Assembly: GCA_016234115.1 (NCBI GenBank)
Contig: JACRHD010000004.1
Span: forward strand, 1-64,000
Direction of reading: 5' to 3'
From: Nitrospirota bacterium
Lineage (GTDB): Bacteria; Nitrospirota; Thermodesulfovibrionia; UBA6902
Length of the DNA stretch: 64,000 nucleotides
In this document: positions 25,059 through 33,244 of the stretch, piece by piece
Layout of the letters: each line of letters begins with the position of its first letter
Position numbering within the stretch: the first letter of the stretch is position 1
Position numbers and translations under genes: made by a program
Notes under the pieces: model-generated
What the model was told of the DNA's origin: nothing
Databases searched by the model: none
The model's input: the letters and a program-made list of their open reading frames with translations, nothing else

Positions 25059-26360
25059 TCACGGTCTTCCGATTGAATAATAAGTGAAGCCCATTTTCCT
25101 CAGCCTTTCCGGTTCATATATGTTCCTGAGGTCAAAGAAGAACTCTCCCCTAGCGAGCTTTTTTATCCGGTTGAAATCCAGGTTTCTGAACTGGTTCCAT
25201 TCCGTGACGATCACAACGGCGTCCGCGCCCTTGGCGGCGTCATAGACGTCTTTGCAGTAGGTGACTTTCGGCATGACCTTCTTTGCGTCGTCCATCGCAA
25301 CGGGGTCATAGGCCCTTACCTTTGCCCCGCCTTTGAGGAGCCTGTTAATGATAAAGAGGGCCGGCGATTCTCTCATATCATTGGTGTTGGGTTTGAATGA
25401 AAGGCCGAGAACGCAGACGGTCTTTCCTTTTGCCTTTACAAGCGCTTTTATTATCTTGTCCGCTGCCCGCTCTTTCTGATAATCGTTGGTCTTCACCGTT
25501 GCCTCGATAAGCCCCATATGGACCTGGTTTTCTCTGCCTATTTGTAAAAGGGCCATGGTATCTTTAGGAAAGCATGAGCCGCCGTACCCGGGCCCGGCGT
25601 GGAGGAATTTGGGGCCTATCCTGCGGTCCAGCCCCATGGCCTTTGCAACTACCTGCACATCGGCCCCTACGGTCTCGCATAGTGTGGCGATCTCGTTAAT
25701 AAAAGAAATTTTAACGGCAAGAAAGGCGTTCGACGCATATTTTATCAACTCGGCGGTCTTTATATCGGTAATGACAATGGGCGTCTCAATGAGATAAAGG
25801 GGCCTGTAAAGGTCCTTCATGATGGCGACCGCCTGGTCGCTCGATGCCCCGATAACAACCCTGTTGGGCCTCATAAAATCCTCAATCCCGGCGCCTTCGC
25901 GCAGAAATTCCGGATTGGAGACAACGTCGAAATCGACGCTCTCTTTTAAATTTTTAGCTATGATACTGCGGATCTTCTCCCCTGTCCCAACAGGTACGGT
26001 GCTCTTGGTCACGATCACCTTGTAGCTGTTGATATGCCTTGCGATTTCTCTTGCAACGCCTTCAACATATTTCATGTCCGCTGAGCCGTCTCCGCGCGGG
26101 GGCGTGCCCACGGCTATAAAGATCACCAGGGCGGTGTCTACGGCATCGGCAATATTGCTCGTAAAGTCCATCCTGCCGGCCTTGAGGTTCCTCTGCAGGA
26201 GCTCTTCAAGCCCGGGTTCGTAAAAAGGTACGACGCCTTTCTTCAGAAGCTCTATTTTGTTCTCATCGTTGTCGACGCAAGTTACGTGTATCCCGAATTC
26301 CGCAAAACACGCCCCTGTAATCAGTCCGACATACCCGCTGCCTATTACGGCAATATTCAT
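25059..26360 (-). CDS. ugd: UDP-glucose 6-dehydrogenase
   Basis: Oxidises UDP-glucose to UDP-glucuronate for polysaccharide or LPS sugars. 433 residues: N-terminal Rossmann motif IGSGYVGLITGACFAEFG, VAVGTPP-type segment (IFIAVGTPPRGDGSADM), VVSNPEFLREGAGIEDFMRPNRVVIG, the catalytic cysteine in GPGYGGSCFPKD, and the C-terminal domain VLGLSFKPNTNDMRESPAL. A GGGGGTAAG ribosome-binding site precedes the ATG. Heptosyltransferase and other envelope genes lie upstream on the same strand. Confidence 0.96.
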   Translation of the reverse strand: MNIAVIGSGYVGLITGACFAEFGIHVTCVDNDENKIELLKKGVVPFYEPGLEELLQRNLKAGRMDFTSNIADAVDTALVIFIAVGTPPRGDGSADMKYVEGVAREIARHINSYKVIVTKSTVPVGTGEKIRSIIAKNLKESVDFDVVSNPEFLREGAGIEDFMRPNRVVIGASSDQAVAIMKDLYRPLYLIETPIVITDIKTAELIKYASNAFLAVKISFINEIATLCETVGADVQVVAKAMGLDRRIGPKFLHAGPGYGGSCFPKDTMALLQIGRENQVHMGLIEATVKTNDYQKERAADKIIKALVKAKGKTVCVLGLSFKPNTNDMRESPALFIINRLLKGGAKVRAYDPVAMDDAKKVMPKVTYCKDVYDAAKGADAVVIVTEWNQFRNLDFNRIKKLARGEFFFDLRNIYEPERLRKMGFTYYSIGRP

Positions 26361-26376
26361 ACTTACCCCCTTAATT

Positions 26377-26463
26377 AGAGTTAAGAGTCAAGAGTTAAGA
26401 GTTAGGCGCAAGGCCTTAATCTTCAATCGGATATTCAGACTTAACTCTTAACTCCTGACTCTT
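26377..26463. repeat. Heptamer palindrome (AGAGTTA units) upstream of ugd
   Basis: Left arm AGAGTTAAGAGTCAAGAGTT and a further unit; right arm CTTAACTCTTAACTCCTGAC. The loop segment TTCAATCGGATATTCAGACTT matches the loop of the element at 5197-5283 with few changes. Confidence 0.85.
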
Positions 26464-26555
26464 TTTTTTCCGTGACTCTGTGGTTGTTTCTTCAGTTCGT
26501 CCTTATTGAAGCTAAAATGAATTTTAAAACAATTCCCCGGAAAATATAAACGCCG

Positions 26556-27362
26556 TCAAATATCCCCTTCGGCCAGCTCCGCCGTGAAGTGGCCGATCTT
26601 GACCTTGCTCTTTAACAGGACAGGGAGTCTTTTATCATCGTCTGTGGTCCAGATAAATATATCTCCGGTCCTCCGGAAAAGACCCTCTGACTGCAAAAGA
26701 GGTTTTACCAGTATCGTATTGAATTCCCTGTTCCGGACGCGGATATTTTCTTTTTTCAATACCTGGACCTCCGTATGCCATACTCTTTTATGGTCGATGA
26801 TATCTATGTACTCGGAGCTTCCCGGCTGTAAAGGCCTTTTAGTCAATGCATACAGCGCCGACAGATAATCGTACGCAGGCGTCTCAAGATGCAATTCTTT
26901 TTTTTCATTATCAAGTATATTGTGGAAAGCGATCTTCTGCGGACTGTTTCCGGTCAACGGTTCAAAATATATCGCGAGGTCCCTCTTGCGGCGGCCCTCC
27001 CGCGTCTTCAGTATAAAGCTCCTCGGGTACCCGTCGGGATGCATGTCGCTTTGTGCGAAGTCATCGACTTCATAGAAAAGGGAAAGCCACGGAGCGGACG
27101 TCGCGTGTGTCTTGATCGTAATGCCGCTGCCGGCAGTCTGAACGTCCAGGACCGCCGTGCCCGCCCTGATGCCGGACCAGTAGATATAATAAACAAATCT
27201 TTTATGCGCGTCTTGCGCCGATGCGAGGGAGACGCAAAGCAGAACACAGGACACAGAACACAGAACACAGACAGCAGAAAAAAAGAGACGTGGAAATTGT
27301 TTCTGTGCCCTGAGCTCCGAGCTCTGTTGTCTGTATTTTGTGTTCTGTGCCCTATCTGTCAT
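26556..27362 (-). CDS. DUF3108 family exported protein with repeat-derived signal peptide
   Basis: A 268-residue protein of the DUF3108 type: YYIYWSGIRAGTAVLDVQ, SAPWLSLFYEVDDFAQSDMHPDGYPRSFILKTREGRRKR, and PAYDYLSALYALTKRPLQPG. An export signal ends at SLASAQ-DAHK near residue 50. Its n-region and Cys/Val/Leu-rich core (VCVLCSVSCVLLC) are encoded by GAACACAG-type repeat units at about 27235-27350, as in intergenic elements. The ATG overlaps the waaC stop by 4 bp, so the genes are coupled. Function unknown; DUF3108 proteins are beta-rich and often encoded near envelope genes. Confidence 0.85.
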   Translation of the reverse strand: MTDRAQNTKYRQQSSELRAQKQFPRLFFSAVCVLCSVSCVLLCVSLASAQDAHKRFVYYIYWSGIRAGTAVLDVQTAGSGITIKTHATSAPWLSLFYEVDDFAQSDMHPDGYPRSFILKTREGRRKRDLAIYFEPLTGNSPQKIAFHNILDNEKKELHLETPAYDYLSALYALTKRPLQPGSSEYIDIIDHKRVWHTEVQVLKKENIRVRNREFNTILVKPLLQSEGLFRRTGDIFIWTTDDDKRLPVLLKSKVKIGHFTAELAEGDI

Positions 27363-28414
27363 AAATACTCACTCAGCGCCTCAAATACCGTCTCAACCTT
27401 TATACCCTTCATACATACGAGCTCCCTGCATCTCGTCTTTCTGCACGGGCTGCATGGGGGAGCGGTCCTTATGACTTTCATATTCCCGCTCCTTTGCCAT
27501 CCGTACGGACCGGTCTTTGCCGGATCGGTAGGGCCGAAAAGGGCGATGACGGGTCTATTGAGGGCGGCCGCAATATGCATAGGTCCGGAATCGTTGCTCA
27601 CAACTGCCCTGGCGCCTTCGATGAGGGCGACAAGCTCTTTCAATGTAGTCTTGCCGCAGAGGTTGAGAGGAGTAACCCCCCCGTCCCCCCTTAACTTAAT
27701 GGGGGAGAAATGGGGGTCATTTGTATGCTGTATTCTGTTTATTATTCCCTCCGCTAATTCCCTGTCTCCTTTTGAGCCGGCGAGAACACCCGGAAGCCCG
27801 ATCTTGTTCAGGAGTGAAGCAAAGTTTTCAGCGGGCCATCGCTTGGTGTCCCACCTCGCCGAGGGAAACAGCACGACGTATCCGGGGAGATTGCCCGTGA
27901 GGCGAGTGATTTTTTCACGCGCCTTCGCGTCGGCAAAAAGAGGGAATTCAGCCTTTTTGTTTTTTGCGCCGAGGGCCAAGGCGATTTCGAGGCATTTGTC
28001 AACGGCGTGGACAGCGGCGCCGTCAGAAATTTTTTTGTCATAAAAATAACGGCTCCCTTCCCGCGCGCTCTCGAAACCGACTTTCGAGGACGCCGGAGTA
28101 AAGAAGGCGATAAGCCCGCTTCTGAGAAGCCCCTGCAGGTCCACGACAAGGTCATATCGCCTCGACTTGAGCGCTTTTCTCAGGTCTGTAATCTCCGATA
28201 ATGTCTTGGGAAGCTTTCTGATATCTTTCCAGGAGTCTTTGTCAAAGGGGATGAGCTCATGAATGAGCGGATGGCCTTCGAGAACGCCTCTGAGGTTCCT
28301 GCTGATCACCCAGTCCACCTGCGCGTCCGGGAAGGAATCCTTTATCGCCTTAAGGAACGGGAGGGCATGTATAACGTCACCCAGAGAGCTGGGTTTTATG
28401 ATGAGTATTTTCAT
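27359..28414 (-). CDS. waaC: ADP-heptose:LPS heptosyltransferase (WaaC/RfaF family, GT9) with an internal repeat insertion
   Basis: Adds heptose to the lipopolysaccharide inner core. 351 residues: N-terminal ILIIKPSSLGDVIHALPFLKAIK, LVVDLQGLLRSGLIAF, VVLFPSARWDTKRWPAENFASLL, and the donor-binding VSNDSGPMHIAAALNRPVIALFGPTDPAKTGPYG. Residues about 230-250 (NDPHFSPIKLRGDGGVTPLN) are encoded by a CCCCCTTAA...GGGGG repeat (27672-27717) that preserves the frame, lying between two family-conserved blocks. I use the ATG at 28414; a TTG three codons upstream is possible. It could be heptosyltransferase I or II. Confidence 0.9.
   Translation of the reverse strand: MKILIIKPSSLGDVIHALPFLKAIKDSFPDAQVDWVISRNLRGVLEGHPLIHELIPFDKDSWKDIRKLPKTLSEITDLRKALKSRRYDLVVDLQGLLRSGLIAFFTPASSKVGFESAREGSRYFYDKKISDGAAVHAVDKCLEIALALGAKNKKAEFPLFADAKAREKITRLTGNLPGYVVLFPSARWDTKRWPAENFASLLNKIGLPGVLAGSKGDRELAEGIINRIQHTNDPHFSPIKLRGDGGVTPLNLCGKTTLKELVALIEGARAVVSNDSGPMHIAAALNRPVIALFGPTDPAKTGPYGWQRSGNMKVIRTAPPCSPCRKTRCRELVCMKGIKVETVFEALSEYL
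27672..27717. repeat. CCCCCTTAA-type repeat inside the heptosyltransferase gene
   Basis: CCCCCCGTCCCCCCTTAACT and AATGGGGGAGAAATGGGGG form a hairpin. The element belongs to the CCCCCTTT...AAAGGGGG class seen at 34.6, 35.6, 54.6 and 62 kb. It keeps the reading frame. Confidence 0.7.
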
Positions 28415-28458
28415 CTGTGTCAATCTCTGCAGGTCCGCGGCTGAATTTCGTTTCTTAT

Positions 28459-29553
28459 TTAGTTCCCCATCCCCTGCATTTTACCCGACAGCACGACGAT
28501 CCTCTGCTTCACTTCAGCCCTGGTTTTGTCATCAAGAGAGGGGCCGGCGTAAGCTGTCCTGTAAATTTTCAGCGCCTCGACGGCATCACCCCGTTTTTCG
28601 TATACACGAGCGAGGCCGACGAGGCCCGATGCGCTCCCTGATCCGGCGAGCTTCGAGAAATAGCCGGTCGCCTTCGGATAGTCCGTCAGTTTTTCATAGA
28701 GAAGGGCCAGGTTGAACAGGGCGTCATGGCTGTTGGAATCGATTCTCAGGGCGCGATTGAAATATTTCTCCGCGTCAGGGACATTGCCGGACATTGCCGA
28801 GGCGATCCCGAGATTTATCAGGGCGGGGACATAATTACCGTTTGCCTGCAGCGCCATTGTGGAATATGTGACGGCCTCCTCAGTCAGGCCCATTTTCAGA
28901 TAAAGGTACGCCATATTGTTCATGGCGGTGAAGTTGTTCCTGTCCAGTTCGAGGACTTTTTGGTAATTGCCCAACGCCCCGCGATAGTCGCCTTTCATCT
29001 CTGATTCTCTTGCCTTGTATAAATATGTGTCCCGCGCCGACTCATCCGCCGGTCCCGCCTTTAAGGCAGGGCTTTCCTTAACAATAACCTGTTCGAGCGC
29101 CGGAAGGATATCGCCTCCCTTTACGGACCTCTTGCGCTGGGCCGACGGCAGTGAAGACGCGGAGGCCTTATCTTTTTTCTCTGAAGGTCCTGCCTTGGCC
29201 TCTTTTTCCAAAGCAGGAGCAGGGGGCGGCTGGGTTTCAGTTGCCGCAACACGGGGGTTATCTTTGTCCGGTTTACGCGCCTCCTCGACCTGTGCCTGTT
29301 CAGCGGCCCCGGTCCTTTTCTGCCGGGGCATACCGATATCGCCGTCCGGTTTTTCAGAGAGACTCTTTGACAAGTAGACAAGATAGACGCCTGCCAGCAC
29401 GGCAACGATCAACAAAGACGACAGCAATATGATCCGTCTCATTCCGGCTGATTTCTTCGCGGAGGCTTGAACGATGTTTTTCAGATTAGGCGGGACATCT
29501 CTTGCTGTCTGTGGCTGTTTTACCTTTGCAAGCAGATCAGCAAGAAAGCTCAT
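28459..29553 (-). CDS. Membrane-anchored TPR protein
   Basis: A 364-residue protein. A cytoplasmic N-terminus of about 38 residues precedes one transmembrane helix (RRIILLSSLLIVAVLAGVYL), a charged low-complexity linker (about 65-165, rich in Pro, Ala, Lys and Glu), then a run of at least five tetratricopeptide repeats (ALGNYQKVLELDRNNFTAMNNMAYLYLKMG, ALINLGIASAMSGNVPDAEKYFNRALRID, and so on). TPRs mediate protein assembly. Nothing in the sequence names the partner; the position before envelope genes suggests a secretion, pilus or cell-surface complex. Confidence 0.85.
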   Translation of the reverse strand: MSFLADLLAKVKQPQTARDVPPNLKNIVQASAKKSAGMRRIILLSSLLIVAVLAGVYLVYLSKSLSEKPDGDIGMPRQKRTGAAEQAQVEEARKPDKDNPRVAATETQPPPAPALEKEAKAGPSEKKDKASASSLPSAQRKRSVKGGDILPALEQVIVKESPALKAGPADESARDTYLYKARESEMKGDYRGALGNYQKVLELDRNNFTAMNNMAYLYLKMGLTEEAVTYSTMALQANGNYVPALINLGIASAMSGNVPDAEKYFNRALRIDSNSHDALFNLALLYEKLTDYPKATGYFSKLAGSGSASGLVGLARVYEKRGDAVEALKIYRTAYAGPSLDDKTRAEVKQRIVVLSGKMQGMGN

Positions 29554-29634
29554 GAAATTTCTTTCACCCTTACATTTATCATCACGTAATTATATCAAAT
29601 ATGGATTTTTAACACACCGGGCGGGACGGGAATT

Positions 29635-29890
29635 TGCAAAGGGCAAAGCGCAGAGGGTAAACGGCAAAGCGCAGAGGGCATAGGGCAAAGACTGAGGTAA
29701 CTCAAAGGCGCGCTATGCTCTATGCTCTATGCTCTATGCTCTGTGCTCTATGCTCTATGCTCTGTGCTCTATGCTCTGTGCCCCATGCTCTATGCTCTGT
29801 GCTCTATGCTCTGTGCTCTATGCTCTATGCTCTGTGCCCTATGCTCTGTGCTCTATGCTCTGTGCCCCATGCTCTATGCTCTTTGCCCTT
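29635..29890. repeat. Expanded heptamer array: about 25 tandem TATGCTC/TGTGCTC units
   Basis: From 29714 to 29890 there are about 25 consecutive 7-bp units of TATGCTC, TGTGCTC, TGTGCCC and CCATGCTC type. A shorter opposing arm (GGGCAAAGCGCAGAGGG units, 29637-29690) precedes it. The array is open in two frames, where it reads as LYALCSM-type repeats, but there is no ribosome-binding site and I do not regard it as a gene. It fills the 370-bp spacer between the TPR gene and the hydrolase. Confidence 0.88.
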
Positions 29891-29924
29891 CTTCCCGGTT
29901 AGACAAATCGACCCCCTTGATGGT

Positions 29925-30752
29925 ATGTTAAATTTCATGAAGGCCGGCTTTTATCAATTCAGCCCCATGTTCGGCAAAAAAGAGGAAAATGTGCGGAAGG
30001 TCCTGGACGCTGTAAAGGACACGGATGCCGAGCTCCTTGTGCTTCCGGAATTCTTTGCTACGGGTTATCAGTTTGTTTCATGCAAGGAGGTGGAGGAGCT
30101 TTCCGAATCCGTGCCGTCCGGGTACACGACGCGCGCGCTGGCTGAGTTTTCCAGGGAAAGGGGACCGCACATTGTCGCGGGTCTTCCGGAGAGATGCGGC
30201 AATAAATTTTACAATTCCGCAGTCCTGATCGGGCCGGAAGGGTTTATCGGGGTCTACCGCAAGACCCATCTCTTTTTTGAAGAAAATATCTGCTTCTCTC
30301 CGGGCGATACCGGCTTCAGGGTCTGGGACACGGCCATAGGGCGCATCGGGGTCATGATATGCTTCGACTGGTTTTTTCCCGAGGCCATGAGGGCGCTTGC
30401 CCTTTCAGGCGCGGATATCGTTGCTCACCCTTCTAACCTTGTATTGCCGTACTGTCCCGACTCCATGCCGGTAAGATGCCTGGAGAACAAGGTGTTTTCC
30501 GTGACCGCCAACAGGACCGGGACCGAAAACAGAAAAGAGGGACAGTCGTTACGTTTCATAGGTAAAAGCGAAATCGTCTCGCCCAAAGGAGAAATCCTGG
30601 CGCGCGCCCCGGAAGATGAAGAGGCCTTAATGGTCGCGGAAATCGACCCGAAAGACGCGAGGGACAAAAAGTTGAATCCTTTTAACGACATGTTCGCGGA
30701 CCGGAGGCCGGAAATGTACCGGGCGCTGCATGAGACGCCGTCTGAAAAGTAA
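29925..30752 (+). CDS. Carbon-nitrogen hydrolase (nitrilase superfamily)
   Basis: A 275-residue amidase/omega-amidase-type enzyme. The catalytic triad is visible: Glu42 (LPEFFATGY), Lys113 (VYRKTHLF) and Cys146 (GVMICFDWFFPE). The substrate cannot be told from sequence; relatives hydrolyse N-carbamoyl compounds, omega-amides or amino-acid amides. The frame runs open far upstream through the heptamer array, which would add a Leu/Ala/Cys-rich extension, but homology begins at MLNFMKAGFYQFSP, so I start at the ATG at 29925 (29937 is the alternative). Confidence 0.9.
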   Translation: MLNFMKAGFYQFSPMFGKKEENVRKVLDAVKDTDAELLVLPEFFATGYQFVSCKEVEELSESVPSGYTTRALAEFSRERGPHIVAGLPERCGNKFYNSAVLIGPEGFIGVYRKTHLFFEENICFSPGDTGFRVWDTAIGRIGVMICFDWFFPEAMRALALSGADIVAHPSNLVLPYCPDSMPVRCLENKVFSVTANRTGTENRKEGQSLRFIGKSEIVSPKGEILARAPEDEEALMVAEIDPKDARDKKLNPFNDMFADRRPEMYRALHETPSEK

Positions 30753-30844
30753 TTAAAATCGGGGCATTCCGGGCAAGCGGCCTATTGTTTACAAAATTCA
30801 TACAACTGTATAAAAAAAGTATCCGCTTCATGAAAAATATTTGC

Positions 30845-30872
30845 TTGCATTTTCAGAATCTAATGTTATAAT
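30845..30872 (+). promoter_or_regulatory. Promoter of scpA with extended -10 close to the start codon
   Basis: TTGCAT (30845-30850), 16-bp spacer, TATAAT (30867-30872) preceded by TGT. The ATG at 30881 is eight bases after the -10, so the mRNA would have zero to two leader bases. Confidence 0.7.
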
Positions 30873-30880
30873 ATTTCGCA

Positions 30881-31726
30881 ATGCCGGAAGTGTTGGATAC
30901 GCAGATATCTGAGGATGGACTTCAGGCGCAGAACAACGCGGTAGGCGAAGCCGGTTCTGCGGCGCCGGATAGTTTTCATTTCAAGCACGCGGTATTTGAA
31001 GGCCCTCTCGATCTCCTTCTCCATCTGATCAGAGAGAACAAAGTCGACATCTACGATATCCCGATAGCAGAGATAACCCGCCAGTACATCTCATACGTTG
31101 AGCTTATGAAGGACCTCAACCTTGAAATCGCCGGTGAGTTCCTTGTAATGGCGGCGACCCTTATCCACATAAAATCCAGAATGCTTCTCCCACCCGATGA
31201 AGAAGAAAAGAAGGAGCCCGCCGAAGACCCGAGGTCCGAGCTTGTTCAGAGGCTCCTTGAATATCAGTCCTACAGGGAGTCGTCTGTTTTCCTGAGGGAG
31301 CGGGAAGGGGCCTGGAAAAATATCTTCAGAAGGAGCGCGCCTGACGAGGACAATCTTGAATTTGAGGCCGAGCCCCTGCTCTTTGAGGCGGATGTCTTCG
31401 ACCTTATCACGGCCTTCAGAAAGCTCCTGGAAAAGGCGCCTGCGCACGTACTTGAAATTACGAGAGAGACCCTGACCGTGGCCGAGCGGATCAATTTTAT
31501 TATGGAGCGGCTCGACAAAGAAGACGGTATGCGCTTTGAAAACCTCTTTGAAGAAGGCCTGACAAGGGTGACCCTTATAGTTACATTTCTCGCCCTTCTT
31601 GAGCTTGTAAGGCTCGGGCTGATAAAGACCTATCAGGAAAAGGCGTTCGGGACCATATGGATTATCAATCCTCAGAAACAGGCGGACGCTACGGCTGATG
31701 AGGCAGTTCAGGAAATATTATCTTAA
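30881..31726 (+). CDS. scpA: Segregation and condensation protein A
   Basis: The kleisin subunit of the bacterial SMC condensin, 281 residues. N-terminal signature FEGPLDLLLHLIRENKVDIYDIPIAEITRQYISYVELMKDLNLEIAGEFLVMAATLIHIKSRMLLP binds the SMC neck; an acidic linker follows, and the C-terminal winged helix (FENLFEEGLTRVTLIVTFLALLELVRLGLIKTYQEKAFGTIWI) binds the SMC head. No scpB follows; a convergent HEAT-repeat gene overlaps its 3' end by 9 bp. Confidence 0.96.
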   Translation: MPEVLDTQISEDGLQAQNNAVGEAGSAAPDSFHFKHAVFEGPLDLLLHLIRENKVDIYDIPIAEITRQYISYVELMKDLNLEIAGEFLVMAATLIHIKSRMLLPPDEEEKKEPAEDPRSELVQRLLEYQSYRESSVFLREREGAWKNIFRRSAPDEDNLEFEAEPLLFEADVFDLITAFRKLLEKAPAHVLEITRETLTVAERINFIMERLDKEDGMRFENLFEEGLTRVTLIVTFLALLELVRLGLIKTYQEKAFGTIWIINPQKQADATADEAVQEILS

Positions 31727-32125
31727 CCGGGCTGCTCCCCGCTTTTGGATCGCTTCTATGGCCTCAATAACAGTTTCCCTTACCAGTCCGTTTTCATCAT
31801 TTATCGCCCCGGTGAGAAAAGGCAGCGCATCCACGTGTCCTATGATCCCCAACAGGTAGGCCGCGTCGCCGCGGATGGTCGGGTTGGTGTGATTTAAGAC
31901 CTTTGCAACACCCGGAAGCGCGCTCAGAATATTGTCGGGGGCGTCTGTCAGAAGGGTCTCTACAAGGGCCACTGTGCCGATCCTCACCCTGCTGCGTTCA
32001 TCTTCAAGCATCTCTCCTACTAACGAAAATAATTTTTCATCGTGTTTGAACATGTCGATGATGTTATCAAGAAAACCATTCTCCATGTGATCGGTCAGCA
32101 GTTTTATCATATAAGAGGCAGCCAC
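31718..32125 (-). CDS. Small HEAT-repeat protein
   Basis: A 135-residue helical protein with about three HEAT/PBS-lyase-like repeats: VRIGTVALVETLLTDAPDNILSALPGVAKVLNHTNPTIRGDAAYLLGIIGHVDALPFLTGAINDENGLVRETVIEAIEAI. Each unit has the Asp-x-x-x-Arg-x-x-Ala pattern. Such proteins usually act as protein-binding scaffolds. It overlaps the end of scpA tail to tail, and a heptamer palindrome separates it from selD. Confidence 0.85.
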   Translation of the reverse strand: MAASYMIKLLTDHMENGFLDNIIDMFKHDEKLFSLVGEMLEDERSRVRIGTVALVETLLTDAPDNILSALPGVAKVLNHTNPTIRGDAAYLLGIIGHVDALPFLTGAINDENGLVRETVIEAIEAIQKRGAARLR

Positions 32126-32148
32126 TGATTTGCGCGGATATCAAAAAA

Positions 32149-32217
32149 GTTACGAGTAACAAGTGACGAGTTACTGTTTCCGAATTACCCGTCACTTGTT
32201 ACCTGTTACTTGTCACG
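32149..32217. repeat. Heptamer palindrome (GTAACAA/GTGACGA units) after selD
   Basis: Left arm GTTACGAGTAACAAGTGACG and further bases (32149-32175); right arm ACCCGTCACTTGTTACCTGT with TACTTGTCAC (32187-32216). It ends 2 bp before the selD stop codon. Confidence 0.85.
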
Positions 32218-32218
32218 G

Positions 32219-33244
32219 TCACTCTACAATGATCTTCCCTTTTCCCTTAATCACTTCTCCGATGATCCGGTACGGCACATTCTCTTTCTTTGCGGCCCGT
32301 TCAAACTTCTTTATGCCCGCTGCAGGAACGGCAATGAGCAGGCCGCCCGAGGTCTGTGGGTCCGACATGACCAATTGCGCGCCCAGTGGGAAGCCCTCGG
32401 GGAATATAACGTCTTTTCTGCAAAAGTCGAGATTTCTCTGCGCCCCCTTTGGGACCGCGCCGGCTTCGGCAAGTTTCCCGACGCCGTCCATCACAGGCAC
32501 TTTGTCGTAATGGACAATAAGGTCGACCTTTGAGCTTCTTGCGATATTCAATCCGTGACCCAGCAGGCCGAACCCCGTGACATCCGTCGCGGACCGTGAT
32601 CCCGACAGGACTGCGGCCCTGGAAGCCGCACTGTTAAGCCGTGTCATGGAAGAGATGGCCGTCTTCAGGGGATTTCCTGTCACTTTTCCCTTTTTTGCCG
32701 CGGACGTGATAATACCCGTACCGAGCGGTTTTGTCAGGACAAGGATGTCACCGGGAGACGCCCCGGCCACTCTTAAAATATGCTCCTTTGCCACCACTCC
32801 TGTTACCGAGAGCCCGAACTTGAACTCCTTGTCTTCAATGCTGTGCCCTCCGACCAGACACGCGCCGGCTTCCGTAAGCTTATCAACACACCCTTTTAAT
32901 AATTCTTTAATAACAGGGGGCCCGAAATCACAGGACGAGAAACCGAGGACCGCAAGCGCCGAAAGGGGCGTTCCTCCCATGGCATACACGTCACTCACCG
33001 AATTGGCGGCGGCAATAGCGCCGAAAGTATACGGGTCGTCCACAATGGGCGTGATCAGGTCTATGGTCTCGACAAGGAGGCAGTCCCTGAACCGCACGAC
33101 GCCCGCGTCATCGCCGGGGCCGACGACGATCCTCCGGTGTCCGCATTTAGGCAGGTCTGTCAGGATTTCGGAAAGGTCCGCCGGACCTAATTTTGCAGCT
33201 CAGCCGCCCGCCGTCACTTTTTCAGTAAGCCGTACAGGTTTCAT
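32219..33244 (-). CDS. selD: Selenide, water dikinase (selenophosphate synthetase) containing selenocysteine
   Basis: Makes selenophosphate from selenide and ATP. The full gene starts at the ATG at 33244 and reads MKPVRLTEKVTAGG, then an in-frame TGA (33202-33200) at codon 15, then AAKLGPADL. The TGA sits at the family's Cys/Sec site, with the essential Lys three residues later, so it should encode selenocysteine. A hairpin AGGTCC-GGC-GGACCT begins 14 nt after the TGA and is a plausible SECIS. Downstream motifs GPGDDAGVV, ANSVSDVYAMGG, ATDVTGFGLLGHG and MSDPQTSGGLL are typical. Ordinary gene callers would start at the GTG at 33097 and lose 49 residues including the active site. 341 residues in total. 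Confidence 0.95.

Noticed and set aside
26889-28043. A 384-codon open frame on the plus strand opposite waaC and the DUF3108 gene
   Set aside because: It is antisense to two confident coding regions, has no homology I recognise, and reflects the codon use of the real genes.
29635-29890. CRISPR array
   Set aside because: The units are 7 bp and contiguous with no spacers, and no cas gene lies in the window.
29715-29931. A protein made of LYALCSM repeats
   Set aside because: The open frame is a by-product of the heptamer array (period 7 without stops); there is no ribosome-binding site and the same array is open in another frame.
33200-33202. Treating selD as a pseudogene because of the in-frame TGA
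   Set aside because: The TGA lies exactly at the catalytic Cys/Sec position with a suitable downstream hairpin, so selenocysteine is far more likely.
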